In this document: piece by piece, positions 46,101 to 55,074 of the stretch
How positions within the stretch are numbered: the first letter of the stretch is position 1
Layout: each line of letters opens with the position of its first letter
Assembly (NCBI GenBank): GCA_024276605.1
Contig: JAJRWX010000039.1
Span: 62,001 to 126,000, forward strand
DNA length: 64,000 bases
Origin: Planctomycetota bacterium
GTDB lineage: Bacteria; Planctomycetota; Phycisphaerae; UBA1845
Direction of reading: 5' to 3'
The notes under the pieces: generated by a model
What the model was told of the DNA's origin: nothing
The model's input: the letters and a program-made list of their open reading frames with translations, nothing else
The model's database searches: none
Program-made: the position numbers and the translations under genes

Positions 46101-47124
46101 TGATCCGACCAGGCCAAGATTGTCGAGTGATCCCACAAAGCCACGGGCGATTATGCTAGAAGAGCCTCAGCCTCATCATGTTAACCAGGAACAGCGTGTA
46201 CATCCCATTTACGCTTTTTTGTATGTGACGGATTTATATGAGGGGCTTGTGGTTATTGGGGATCCGCATGTCGGGACACTGCTTGATGGTGATCCGACGA
46301 ATAATTTTCTCAAGCGTGGTGTGGCGTTTAATCCGGATGGAAAGTTGGATGGTGCCGTTCATCTGACGCTAGCGGGTACTCATGCATATATTTGCTGCAA
46401 GCGTGGTTTGGTGGTGGTTGATATCGCCAACCCGGCTAAGCCCAACATTGTTGGTGAGGTAGGTAGGGAGTACATTGTGGATCCACGAGCGGTAGCGATA
46501 CAGTTTCGTTATGCATTCGTGACCGATAGCCAAGGCTTGAAGGTGGTAGATATTACATTCCCGGATCGACCTAGAGCGATTACAGAAGCAGTTGTCGAGC
46601 TTGAAAATGCCCATCGGTTGTATGTGGCGCGTACTTATGCGTTCGTAGCTGGGGGAAAGCAGGGGCTAGCTATCATAGATATAGAAAAGCCTGAATCACC
46701 TCGGCTTGAGCAACTATTTGATGCCGATGGGCAGATGAACGATGTGCATGATGTCAAAGTTGGTATGACTAATAACAGTGTGTTTGCTTATGTGGCTGAT
46801 GGGCATAATGGATTGCGTGTCTTACAGTTGACATCGCCTCGAAGTACGAAGGGCTTTGGCGGTTTTATTCCTCAATTGGTACCACGATTGATTGCTACGT
46901 ATCATACACACGGACCAGCGCTAGCCATTTCTAAAGGGCTTGATCGCGACCGGGCTGTTGATGAAAGTGGTCATCAGTTAGCGGTTTTTGGTCGTATAGG
47001 ATCGAGGCCGTTTACGCTTGAAGAACAACAGCGGATGTATCTTCGTGATGGTCAGGTGTATAAGGTTGATAACGAGGTGCCTGCGGCGCAAACTGATTAT
47101 GTTCAGCGTAAAAGGACGGATTGA
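43174..47124 (+). CDS. decahaem cytochrome c lipoprotein with LVIVD beta-propeller
   Basis: A 1316-residue secreted lipoprotein (lipobox VVAC, cysteine 21). Ten CxxCH haem-c motifs are present: CLSCH, CIDCH, CGKCH, CTSCH, CVVCH, CVDCH, CIDCH, CYACH, CFGCH and CMDCH, within residues about 65-815. The C-terminal 450 residues carry LVIVD repeats (LVVVDIANPAKPNIVGEV, LKVVDITFPDRPRAI, LAIIDIEKPESPRL), forming a beta-propeller typical of cell-surface proteins. It is probably a surface or outer-membrane electron carrier. It sits between the porin gene (14 bases) and a small lipoprotein (3 bases), suggesting one complex. Direction of electron flow and partner are unknown. Confidence 0.92.
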   Translation: MRSVYLFSAVIGLTMLAVVACQPMPLRQPPNQDQLAAYAQRVAQAPTRVTLYPTQEAADEGSRGCLSCHTQTDSRTMHELDDFAIGCIDCHGGDASVLKPTQMPDERPYGEDYLALMKQAHIAPRYPTAWENPETGLYSSANPQRTYALLNFEDPAFIQFINPGDLRIADRTCGKCHFEIVDKVRKSMMAHGAQLWAAVMYNNGSYPYKLARFGESYSPEGVPQRIYTTPPATDEERARGVIDYLDPLPRWEITQMGNILRSFERGGKVQRLELEVGLPNPLEEPGKPDMKLSDRGLGTQLATDQVFLGIQKTRLLDPLLYFMGTNDHPGDYRHSGCTSCHVVYANDRSPVHAGAFGKFGNTGKSQTIDPTIDKTESGHPIKHQFTRSVPSSQCVVCHVHPGTSFANTYFGFMWWDNETHGELMYPKEQQYPTAEQYVNSLMSNPEASSVRGLWSDLWPGEKDHEDQAATESFLANLTDLNSKMDKTQFADFHGHGWVFRAVFKQDRKGRLLDNEGDVVAPVTPKMLQEAVAFRSTQEQIEPPAGHPVHLKDIHLERGMHCVDCHFEQDVHGDGKLYSEVRNAIEIDCIDCHGTIAWRTTLKTSGPAGGNDLRTSKTAYGMRFQWVNEKLYQQSSLDAQVRWEVPQLRDIVDPSSDRYNAKAAYAKTLQKGGSRWGDPSCPESQLAHDNSNMTCYACHTSWMTSCFGCHLPMRSNFRMPMLHNEGEILRNFTTYNYQVLRDDVFMLGRDSTVKGKKIAPVRSSSAVIVGSANANREWLYSQQQTISAEGYSGQAFNPHFPHAVRKRESRQCMDCHLSKDDDNNAWMAQVLLHGTNLVNFMGRYIYVATGEDGLEAVVVTEREEPQAVIGSDLHALAYPDEYAKHKARHHELKEAYHHGLKDGWYGEPGRIVDLQLRGEYLYTAREEGGFYAYDVANIDNKGFSERITSAPVSPLGQRLGVKTRFATAIASPTTLGVDPTRPRLSSDPTKPRAIMLEEPQPHHVNQEQRVHPIYAFLYVTDLYEGLVVIGDPHVGTLLDGDPTNNFLKRGVAFNPDGKLDGAVHLTLAGTHAYICCKRGLVVVDIANPAKPNIVGEVGREYIVDPRAVAIQFRYAFVTDSQGLKVVDITFPDRPRAITEAVVELENAHRLYVARTYAFVAGGKQGLAIIDIEKPESPRLEQLFDADGQMNDVHDVKVGMTNNSVFAYVADGHNGLRVLQLTSPRSTKGFGGFIPQLVPRLIATYHTHGPALAISKGLDRDRAVDESGHQLAVFGRIGSRPFTLEEQQRMYLRDGQVYKVDNEVPAAQTDYVQRKRTD

Positions 47125-47127
47125 CCG

Positions 47128-47409
47128 ATGCATACTCTCCTAACATCCTTTAAGGTAGTTGCCTTATTCTTGTCACTGGTTTTCCTGTCTTCGTGTGCTA
47201 CGTCGGGTGTATCGGCCTTAGCCATAGGCACGTTGGACGAACCTCATGCCGGTCGATATGTCGGTGGGGGAAAGCTTCATGGCCAATCTCGTCGTAGCTA
47301 CGAGGGGACATGGGGACGAGAATACGTTGGTTGGGATTTGCTTCAATTCAATGACTTGCGTTGGGGGCATTCGACAAAGCGGACGCAAGGTGGAATGGGT
47401 AGATACTAG
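47128..47409 (+). CDS. small lipoprotein following the decahaem cytochrome
   Basis: 93 residues with a signal ending in the lipobox LSSC. The mature part is rich in Gly, Arg and aromatic residues (RYVGGGKLHGQSRRSYEG, GWDLLQFNDLRWGH), with no haem motif and no known domain. It starts three bases after the decahaem cytochrome stop, so it is almost certainly co-translated. It may be an accessory or assembly subunit of the porin-cytochrome unit. Confidence 0.75.
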   Translation: MHTLLTSFKVVALFLSLVFLSSCATSGVSALAIGTLDEPHAGRYVGGGKLHGQSRRSYEGTWGREYVGWDLLQFNDLRWGHSTKRTQGGMGRY

Positions 47410-47666
47410 AGCAAGCTCTTTTATGGTGTAGCGGTTATTACTCATCATTTCCCGGAAGATTGCTTCAAAAAAGCGATACGCAAAAACGAAGGATGCTGTA
47501 AACTATCCGTTTGCTCATCTTTTACTGGACCCTATGGTGCAATATGTTGGTGGATGAGGGTCAGGGGCTTGCCTGCTTAGGGTGTGTGTCGCTACAATAA
47601 CCGTCTACGTACTGTGTCATAGCACGGTTTTTGTCGGGCCACATTCTACACATAAGGATTCTATTG

Positions 47667-50609
47667 GTGCGTCAACGATTTTATATATTGATAACGGCGA
47701 CTCTTTGGTTGTGTACAGGCTGTATGATGCCAAATAGTACGGATAACGAAGAGGAACAGCGCGTACCTGAGAAATCTGATTGCGGTTCATTTGCGATTGG
47801 ATGTTACGACGAGCTGGCTCAACAGCCGGCTAATATATCTTGCTTTCGACCAACAAGTCGTTGGCCACGTACGACTCTGACCTGGCGGTTGACAAGGCCA
47901 TTACCTGAGACTGATCAGCTTACCCATCAACAACAGATAGATGCCGTTGCAAGTGCGCTGGCACTCTGGGCCGATGCCTCCTCACTTTCGTTTCAACAAG
48001 TGCAGGATGGCGAAGCTGATATCCAGATTTCATTTAGAGGTGGATCGCACGGTGATCCATTTGCATTCGACGGTTCCGGCGGCATATTGGGGCATGCCTA
48101 TTTCCCGGGGACTATACTGGCGGGGCAAGTGCATTTATGTCAGGCGGAGTCTTGGTCTATCAATCCCGAAGAGGGTCAGTTTGATTTGTTCACTGTGGTA
48201 TTGCACGAAATTGGTCATACCTTGGGTTTAGAACATAGTTTGGTAGCTGACGCGGTGATATCGCCGGGATACCGGAAGCAAACTGCACTATCTGATGATG
48301 ATATAACTGCCATTCAAGCTTTATATGGTAGCGCGGAGGGAGATTTTCCACCGCTACCCGTACGTTCGCCCGATGAAATCGTTTCTGTCTGCAATGCCTT
48401 TAATTTGTTGGCGCTTAATGATCCAGACACAGACGGTGACGGTATTCCAGATACGATTGAGGTGTTTATTTTAGATACTGACCCATTTAAGAAAAATACG
48501 GATGGTGATGATGAGGATGACTTTGACGAGGTCTTTAGACTGGGTACGTCACCCTTAGTGGCTAGGTTGGTAGGTGATGAGGATGGTGATGGGCTGTCTG
48601 CGATTGAAGAGCAAGGTGCTGGAACTGATCCAGCCAATTCAGACACGGATGGCGATGGTCTTTTAGACGGAGCAGAGATTCGCTTTTTTGGAACTGATCC
48701 GCTTGACACGGATACGGATGGAGACGGTTTTGATGACGGCGTAGATCCTGCGCCCAATAATGCTCAGTTCCCACGAGACTGTAACCAAAATCAAATTGCC
48801 GATTTGATGGAGGTTGCCAGTGGTAGCGTTACAGATTGTCAGCCTAATGGTATACCAGATGATTGTGAATTGGTGGGTAACGATGTCAATGCCAACGATG
48901 TACCGGATGAATGCGAGCCTGGACGTGTGGTCGATTGTGATAATAGTGGGGTCTTGGACTTAATTGAAATCGCCAACGATTCATCGTTGGATTGTAATGG
49001 CAATCAATTACTGGATGTTTGCGAATCTCTAAAAGATTGTGATGGCAATGGCGTATTAGATGTTTGTGACCTAGCCGTTGGTGGGACGTTAGATTGCAAT
49101 AATAATGGCGTACCCGATGCATGCGATGTGAGTAGCGGTAGTAGCAATGATTGCAACAATACCAAGGTGCCGGACGAGTGTGAGCTGGTTGGTAATGATG
49201 GCAACAACAATAATGTGCCGGATGAGTGTGAGACGAGTAGTCCACCTACTCCGCCTACAGCGCCCGAATGCCAGACAAACGCAGATTGCGAGGATGGCAT
49301 TTTCTGCAACGGAGCAGAACGGTGTGCGGGTGGTACTTGCGTGCCTGGCACTGCTCCTTGCAATCCTCAGACTCAGATTTGCGAAGAGGGTAGTAGCGCA
49401 GCTATATGTATAGACATAATTACATTCACGCTTGCTGCTGACGACAGGCTGGTCGGGACCGGCGGGGATGATATCTTCGTTGCCCCGCTCATTTTCGATG
49501 CCGGTTCCGGTGTCCAGCTCTCATCACTTCAAAGTGGCGACATCGCTGATGGTCAGGCTGGATTTGATACGCTCGACGCCACGCTCTTTGTTGCTATTGA
49601 TACCATTACAGTATTTCCATCAACTGTAGGAATTGAATTGTTCAATTTGACTACGGTTGCCTTTGTTACTTTAGATACTACTAACGTATTCGGACTAACT
49701 ACAATAAATTCAATCGCCAGCACTGTGACAATGCGCGTTAGTTCGCTGAAAAGTGTTGTAGATGTTGGAATTATGAATTCGTCAGCTGGTTTCATTTTGG
49801 GCTTCACATCGGCTGCTACTGCAGGTGTAGCGGACGCTATGACTATTACCCTATCAGAAACGACTGGCGGAGATTTGACACTGCTTACGGACCTTAACGG
49901 TTTTGAAGTACTCAATATCCAAAGCACTGGTGACACGGCCAATATACTCAACGCAGTGATACAAGACACTGGCACGACCATAAACACAATTAACATTTTT
50001 GGAAATCAAAACCTAGAAATCTTGACCCCCTTATCCGAAATCAGCTTCCCCGTACTCAACGTGTTGGATGGTTCAGCTTCCACTGGAAATTTGAGATTGT
50101 TGCTCGGTGCGCAGGATACGTCAGTCATCGGAGGAAGTGGTGACGATTATCTCATGGGTGGTGGTGGTGTAGACTTTCAGACGGGCGGTCCGGGGAATGA
50201 TATATTCGCATACGGAGCAGGAACCGATTCCATGTTGGATGCGACGGATGCTGTAACAATCATCGAGTCAATCGATATCATCAGAGATTTCGCAAGCGGT
50301 GATCGTATCGACACCAGCGTGTATACGATTAACGGAACAGCGATGTTTCATCCTCAAGCCACAACACAAGCTGTGCTTGATGGGCTAAATCGTGGTCAGG
50401 GGCCATTGTCGATTAAACAAGCTGCGGATGCTGCCTTGAATCAGCCTTCTATGGACGGAAAGATTGACTCTAAAGTGACCGCCTTTGAATTTGGCGGCAA
50501 AATCTTCGTCGTAGCTACAAATTCGGGTGCTGGTAATTTATCCAATGCAGACTTACTCATTTTGCTCACGTCGCAGCAGGCTCTGACCGCCACTGACTTC
50601 AATCTTTAG
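47667..50609 (+). CDS. matrixin-like metalloprotease with Ca-binding and RTX-like repeats
   Basis: A 980-residue secreted protein. The signal ends in the lipobox LCTGC. A zinc metalloprotease domain follows, with [15 protein letters not shown] near residue 190 (HExxHxxGxxH), so it is probably catalytic. Next come thrombospondin type 3-like calcium loops ([24 protein letters not shown]), a series of DCNxNGVPDxCD repeats, a Cys-rich DADCDDG-type segment and a C-terminal beta domain with [13 protein letters not shown] nonapeptides as in RTX proteins. AAGGA eight bases before the GTG at 47667 supports this start; a TTG at 47631 is less likely. A lipobox together with an RTX-like tail is unusual. 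Confidence 0.85.
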   Translation: MRQRFYILITATLWLCTGCMMPNSTDNEEEQRVPEKSDCGSFAIGCYDELAQQPANISCFRPTSRWPRTTLTWRLTRPLPETDQLTHQQQIDAVASALALWADASSLSFQQVQDGEADIQISFRGGSHGDPFAFDGSGGILGHAYFPGTILAGQVHLCQAESWSINPEEGQFDLFTVVLHEIGHTLGLEHSLVADAVISPGYRKQTALSDDDITAIQALYGSAEGDFPPLPVRSPDEIVSVCNAFNLLALNDPDTDGDGIPDTIEVFILDTDPFKKNTDGDDEDDFDEVFRLGTSPLVARLVGDEDGDGLSAIEEQGAGTDPANSDTDGDGLLDGAEIRFFGTDPLDTDTDGDGFDDGVDPAPNNAQFPRDCNQNQIADLMEVASGSVTDCQPNGIPDDCELVGNDVNANDVPDECEPGRVVDCDNSGVLDLIEIANDSSLDCNGNQLLDVCESLKDCDGNGVLDVCDLAVGGTLDCNNNGVPDACDVSSGSSNDCNNTKVPDECELVGNDGNNNNVPDECETSSPPTPPTAPECQTNADCEDGIFCNGAERCAGGTCVPGTAPCNPQTQICEEGSSAAICIDIITFTLAADDRLVGTGGDDIFVAPLIFDAGSGVQLSSLQSGDIADGQAGFDTLDATLFVAIDTITVFPSTVGIELFNLTTVAFVTLDTTNVFGLTTINSIASTVTMRVSSLKSVVDVGIMNSSAGFILGFTSAATAGVADAMTITLSETTGGDLTLLTDLNGFEVLNIQSTGDTANILNAVIQDTGTTINTINIFGNQNLEILTPLSEISFPVLNVLDGSASTGNLRLLLGAQDTSVIGGSGDDYLMGGGGVDFQTGGPGNDIFAYGAGTDSMLDATDAVTIIESIDIIRDFASGDRIDTSVYTINGTAMFHPQATTQAVLDGLNRGQGPLSIKQAADAALNQPSMDGKIDSKVTAFEFGGKIFVVATNSGAGNLSNADLLILLTSQQALTATDFNL

Positions 50610-50963
50610 CAGTGCATACAGTGCTGAATTAGCGCGTAGCGAAAAAACATCTACCAAGTATGAACACATTGATGCGGTCCATTACGATGATTTCGTTTCC
50701 GGCAAAGTGGTCGTCGCTCACCCCAGGGTTGTGAAATGATATGGCGTAGCCATGCTTTGATGACCTTTGGGTTTTCCGCTGACCATTCACATTTATGAAT
50801 TGGCTCATTTAATCTTGTCAAATGCCTCTAGCTGGGATAGGGTATGCCCCGATCGAACTTGTGCGTTGGGCCGAGGTGAGTGGTACGGTTTTCATGAACC
50901 GCTCGCTTGATAGAACTACAGTATACATTCCATAGGCGCCTCTGATTTTGATAGAGGCTGTCT
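50610..50963. other. leader region of the redox/cyclic-nucleotide gene run
   Basis: About 354 bases with no gene. A weak sigma-70-like pair TTGTCA and TAGGGT with 17-base spacing lies near 50816-50844. The region ends with a hairpin that covers the ribosome binding site (50938-50958). It marks the likely promoter of the following cluster. Confidence 0.4.
50938..50958 (+). promoter_or_regulatory. hairpin sequestering the ribosome site of the FeS/CNB gene
   Basis: GCCTCT and AGAGGC pair perfectly (six base pairs) around a nine-base loop. The right arm contains AGAGG, the ribosome site six bases before the ATG at 50964. Folding would hide that site, so translation of the first gene in the cluster may be controlled by temperature, a ligand or a protein. 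Confidence 0.4.
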
Positions 50964-52613
50964 ATGGTTATCATGGGATGCCACGATCGCATGTCCGAAT
51001 TGAAAAAAGGACGTCTGGATGTCGGCTCGAACGACAAATCCTTGTCACCTGACGAGGTTTTGTCTATATCCATTTTTCAAGGTCTCAGTTCTTCGAAATT
51101 TGATAAACAACCTGGTGCAGTAGTACTCCGTCGCTTTGAACGGGGGCAAGTGATTTGTCGACAAGGTGATGCAGGCAACAGCGCATTCTTTATTCTCACG
51201 GAAGAAGATCTTATCAATCTCGATAAGGTTGGTAGAGGTGAGGTAGAAGGAGATGCGGAATCTTCTACTTCCGGAGTTGTTGAGGCATCCGACCTACCGA
51301 TAAAGGCTTCCGTGTTTGTACATGAACAGGCTAACTCCGATGTATCTCGCGGACGAAACGGCTTGTTTGGCTTGCTAGCGCGAAAACTTGGTGGTTCGGA
51401 AAAAACCTCAAAAAATGCCGCTGGAAACGCTGGTGGTGCAACTGCCAAGCATGTGGCAGATTTGTATGCCGGTGAACTGTTCGGTGAAATGGCTTGTCTT
51501 AGTAGCAGGCCTCGATCTGCGACAGTCAAAGCGGCAGATCAAGTTGTGGTAGTGGAGATGTTGTTCAATATCCTGCGTCTGGTTCAAGAAAATAAAAAGA
51601 ATTCGTTGTTTCATCAGCGCGTGGAGTTGATCTATCGTCAACGTGCCCTCCGATCGCACCTGTCTCAATTTCCCGTTCTGCAAGGCATAGATGGACAAAC
51701 CCTTGAGAAGCTGATTTCAAAGGCTGAACTTGTGCGACTTGATCCGGGTGAGGTTTTGTTTGAAGAAGGTGACGATGCGGATGGCATGTATTTTGTCAGT
51801 TTAGGTCAGATAAAAGTTGTCAAGAAATCACCTGGTGGTGAGCGGATCGAAGCGTATTTGTCGCGTGGTGACGTGCTGGGTGAGATAGCGCTGGTTAAAG
51901 CCGGGAAGCGGACAGCTACTTGTGTAGCGGGCGAACATGTGCTGCGAGCGGGCGATCGTAAGCCGAAACAACCCGCACGGATTGAACTCATCAAGTTGGA
52001 CGATGATACCTTTCAATGGTTAATGGATACGGAGCACATTGTGCATGAGCGCATTCAAGCGCTTGTTCAGTCACGCACAAGTCCGGATGCGTCTTCACGC
52101 ACTTTCACGCTACCGATGTCGGGTGCATATGACGAGCAGGGTTTGGCGCATGGTCAAAAATTGATGCTTATTGATCTGGATCGTTGTACCAGGTGTGATG
52201 AGTGTGTGCGCGCTTGCGTGAGCACACACGACGATGGCCATTCGCGCTTGTTTCGTGAAGGTTTGCGGTTTGGACATTATTTGGTGCCCTCATCTTGTCG
52301 GTTGTGTCGTGACCCGGTGTGTTTGATTGGTTGTCCCGTTGGATCCATCTATAAGGGGGCATCAGGTGAAATAAAAATTGATGATTGGTGCATTGGTTGT
52401 ACCGCGTGTGCGGATCAATGTCCTTATGATGCTATTACCATGTCGGTACGTGAGGGAGATCAGCCCGACGCGCCGATTAAGATAACTAATCAACCCATCG
52501 CGGTAACTTGTGATCAGTGTCATACGATTTCTGATGGTAAGCCCGGGTGCGTGTACGCTTGTCCGCATGATGCGGCTATACGCGTGGATGGGGCTACTTT
52601 CTTTTCTTCATGA
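50964..52613 (+). CDS. two cyclic-nucleotide-binding domains fused to a four-cluster ferredoxin
   Basis: A 549-residue cytoplasmic protein (no signal). The first CNB domain spans about 35-205 but is split by an ~85-residue polar insertion. Its phosphate-binding cassette is FGEMACLSSRPRSATV (173-188). The second CNB at about 233-355 has LGEIALVKAGKRTATC. Both retain the arginine that binds the cyclic phosphate. Residues 400-545 form a DmsB/HybA-type ferredoxin with cysteine sets CTRCDECVRAC, CRLCRDPVCLIGC, CIGCTACADQC and CDQC...CVYAC, for four [4Fe-4S] clusters. It suggests electron transfer controlled by a cyclic nucleotide. It starts the redox run and is 27 bases before the membrane gene. 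Confidence 0.92.
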   Translation: MVIMGCHDRMSELKKGRLDVGSNDKSLSPDEVLSISIFQGLSSSKFDKQPGAVVLRRFERGQVICRQGDAGNSAFFILTEEDLINLDKVGRGEVEGDAESSTSGVVEASDLPIKASVFVHEQANSDVSRGRNGLFGLLARKLGGSEKTSKNAAGNAGGATAKHVADLYAGELFGEMACLSSRPRSATVKAADQVVVVEMLFNILRLVQENKKNSLFHQRVELIYRQRALRSHLSQFPVLQGIDGQTLEKLISKAELVRLDPGEVLFEEGDDADGMYFVSLGQIKVVKKSPGGERIEAYLSRGDVLGEIALVKAGKRTATCVAGEHVLRAGDRKPKQPARIELIKLDDDTFQWLMDTEHIVHERIQALVQSRTSPDASSRTFTLPMSGAYDEQGLAHGQKLMLIDLDRCTRCDECVRACVSTHDDGHSRLFREGLRFGHYLVPSSCRLCRDPVCLIGCPVGSIYKGASGEIKIDDWCIGCTACADQCPYDAITMSVREGDQPDAPIKITNQPIAVTCDQCHTISDGKPGCVYACPHDAAIRVDGATFFSS

Positions 52614-52640
52614 CCACAGATATGGCAACGGTTTCTACAT

Positions 52641-53546
52641 ATGAGGATTGATCGATCACATTATAGTTGGTTTGTGGTGACGTTACTGATGGCGGTTGGG
52701 GCGGGCGCTGCTTACGTCTATGCTGCGATAACATCCCATCGACCACCGGCGGGTGATACCTGGGTGGGTATGGTATTAGGCATCATCGCTTATTTGTTCA
52801 TCTTATTCGCCGGTTCACTGGGTGCGCGTCGTAAAGTGTTGTTGTTGCGTATCGGTTCGATGTCATGTTGGATGAAAGGTCATCTTTGGTTAGGGCTTCT
52901 CGCGCTTCCGCTTGTTCTACTGCATGGTGCCTTTTCATTCGGTGGTACGCTGACTACCGTTATCATGGTCTTGTTGATTATCATCGTGGTGAGTGGGGTG
53001 AGTGGGGCTATTTTACAGCATGTTATGCCCAAGTCCATGTCCGCGGAATTTCCAAACGAGTTCACTTACGATCAAATCGATCGTCTTTTGACACTCATGC
53101 GCGTTGAGGCTTATACGCTCGTAGCCGGGCAATGCGGTGCGATTGCAGAAGCTGATATGGAACGAGAAGAAGCGGTACGTCATACCGGCAAAGCCTTGGA
53201 GAAAATCGAAAAAACCACCGAGCAGCCACTACCGGGACGGGATGAATTGAAGCATTTTTATGTGAATGAGGTTCGGCCATACTTGCGGCAACCTCAATCG
53301 AGTAAGATGTCGTTGGCATTAACGCTTCGGGCGGAATTTATGTTTGAAAAATTACGGTTGGATGTTGATCCGGCGTTACATGATGTTGTGCAGGCCTTGG
53401 CTAGGATGTGTCATGAAATTCGTGAGAGCGTTCAGCAAGGGCGAAGGCATCGCCTGCTGCACGCATGGTTGGTAATTCATGTACCATTGTCCATGGCGTT
53501 ATTGGTTTTGATGACGGTTCACGCGGTTGTTGCGTTGTACTATTAA
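52641..53546 (+). CDS. membrane protein with haem-b-like histidines
   Basis: A 301-residue integral membrane protein with four N-terminal helices, a central hydrophilic helical domain (130-255) and one C-terminal helix. Histidines in the bilayer-facing segments could ligate haem b: WMKGHLWLGLLALPLVLLHGAF (two), and HAWLVIHVPLSMALLVLMTVH (three). The architecture recalls cytochrome b-type quinol oxidoreductase subunits, but I cannot assign a family. It lies between the cyclic-nucleotide/ferredoxin gene and a decahaem cytochrome, and its stop directly abuts the latter's ATG, so it probably links quinones to the periplasmic haems. Confidence 0.8.
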   Translation: MRIDRSHYSWFVVTLLMAVGAGAAYVYAAITSHRPPAGDTWVGMVLGIIAYLFILFAGSLGARRKVLLLRIGSMSCWMKGHLWLGLLALPLVLLHGAFSFGGTLTTVIMVLLIIIVVSGVSGAILQHVMPKSMSAEFPNEFTYDQIDRLLTLMRVEAYTLVAGQCGAIAEADMEREEAVRHTGKALEKIEKTTEQPLPGRDELKHFYVNEVRPYLRQPQSSKMSLALTLRAEFMFEKLRLDVDPALHDVVQALARMCHEIRESVQQGRRHRLLHAWLVIHVPLSMALLVLMTVHAVVALYY

Positions 53547-55025
53547 ATGAAGCGAACAAGTCGAAAAATATGGGATCTGTTTGAGTTGAGGTATCCGCAT
53601 CGACTGACGCCTTTTCGTGCGTGGAAGCGGTATCTATCCGTATGCGCCGCGGTATTGGCAGCAGTTTGGATTGGTGTAGCTGCAGTACGAAACGACGAGT
53701 CGTTGCATTCTAGTGGGCCAATGTCGTTGGGGCATAGCATGTTGTCGAATCGGTGTAGTGCATGTCACGCGCAGCCGTGGCAGGCGTTGACCGGGTTAGT
53801 TGATGCCAATCGACATAACCAAGATATGAACAAAGCCTGTTTATCATGTCATGAAAATTCTATCGGTCACGAAATGGTTGCAGGAAATACGTTTGTGGGG
53901 CAATGGTCAGCGTGGCATGAAGGTCGAGATGCGCTACCAACCAATACTTCTTCTGAGACGATGGCATGTGCGTCTTGTCATGTGGAACATGAAGGACCGG
54001 CTCGGTTAGTAGATATGAGCGATGCAGTGTGTGTGCGTTGCCACACGGATCTTTCTGAGCAGGTGTCCAAGGCACGCTTTGCCAATAAAGTGACAGATTT
54101 TGCAGCGGAACATCCTGAATTTGATGTGATTGCGGATAAGTTTATTGATCCGGGCACTGTTAAGTTAAATCATAAAGTACATTTAGCTGCGAATCTGCGC
54201 GGGTTGGTAACCGGTCGTAAAGAAATGTCGTGTGACGATTGTCATCGAGCGGGGCAAGGTGGCTACGATTGGCCTTATGCACTGGCCCAAGTGCATGAAT
54301 TAGATGATATGCCTAACGAGCCGCGTGAGCCGCAGCTTCAAGCGGCGTATATGAATGAGATTCGATACAGCAAGCACTGCGCAACGTGCCATGTCATGGA
54401 GTCGAGTTCGTTATCCAGCATCGTCGGTCGAAGTATCATCTTACCACACGTTCAACCCGAAGCGATACGTACCGTACTTCATGGTGTCCTGTCAGAATAT
54501 ATCGAGTTGCATCCGGATGAACTGATGAAGGATGAGAATCAGCCTCGCTCACGCCGCCCCATGATGCAAGCTCCTAAAAGCAAGGAGGTGACGAACCAGC
54601 TTATTCTCAATTGGGTGAGTAAGAAGCGTGGTCTGATAGAGCAGGAATTGTATCGCGCTGCGAAACGTTGCTTATTGTGTCATGCGTTAGAACCCGGCCC
54701 GGATGCTGCTGACGTTCGATCGTTACCTGTGGTCTCACCACGTCCAATACCTGCGCGATGGCTTATGCACGCATCATTCGATCACGAAAAGCATCGTGTG
54801 CTGGATTGTCAACAGTGTCACGCACAGGCTTCCGACAACACAAACCAAGCGGAAGTCATGTTGCCATCGATTGAAACTTGTCGAAAGTGTCATAGTCAGC
54901 GCTTGATAGAACCCGGCGTAGGGGGTGTTTCGTATGGTTGTGTTCTATGCCATACGTATCATATACCACCGGATGGGCCGGCCATGCCTGGTTTGAAGTT
55001 GGAGTTACTTTTGAGCGGTTCGTAG
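53547..55025 (+). CDS. membrane-anchored decahaem cytochrome c
   Basis: A 492-residue cytochrome with an N-terminal transmembrane anchor (residues 28-46) and ten CxxCH haem-c sites: CSACH, CLSCH, CASCH, CVRCH, CDDCH, CATCH, CLLCH, CQQCH, CRKCH and CVLCH. The middle 180 residues hold only two haems. The anchor has no lipobox or cleavage site, so it is probably tethered to the inner membrane facing the periplasm. The ATG directly follows the stop of the haem-b-like membrane gene, indicating a tight pair. It could pass electrons toward the outer-membrane cytochrome encoded 10 kb upstream. Confidence 0.93.
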   Translation: MKRTSRKIWDLFELRYPHRLTPFRAWKRYLSVCAAVLAAVWIGVAAVRNDESLHSSGPMSLGHSMLSNRCSACHAQPWQALTGLVDANRHNQDMNKACLSCHENSIGHEMVAGNTFVGQWSAWHEGRDALPTNTSSETMACASCHVEHEGPARLVDMSDAVCVRCHTDLSEQVSKARFANKVTDFAAEHPEFDVIADKFIDPGTVKLNHKVHLAANLRGLVTGRKEMSCDDCHRAGQGGYDWPYALAQVHELDDMPNEPREPQLQAAYMNEIRYSKHCATCHVMESSSLSSIVGRSIILPHVQPEAIRTVLHGVLSEYIELHPDELMKDENQPRSRRPMMQAPKSKEVTNQLILNWVSKKRGLIEQELYRAAKRCLLCHALEPGPDAADVRSLPVVSPRPIPARWLMHASFDHEKHRVLDCQQCHAQASDNTNQAEVMLPSIETCRKCHSQRLIEPGVGGVSYGCVLCHTYHIPPDGPAMPGLKLELLLSGS

Positions 55026-55074
55026 TAGGGCGAGTATCCTCACATGTGTGTGATGAGAAAAGTGGTTATTACTT

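Noticed and set aside
52509-52523. CDQCH motif in the FeS/CNB protein as a haem-c site
   Set aside because: The protein has no export signal and the cysteines fit the fourth [4Fe-4S] cluster set.
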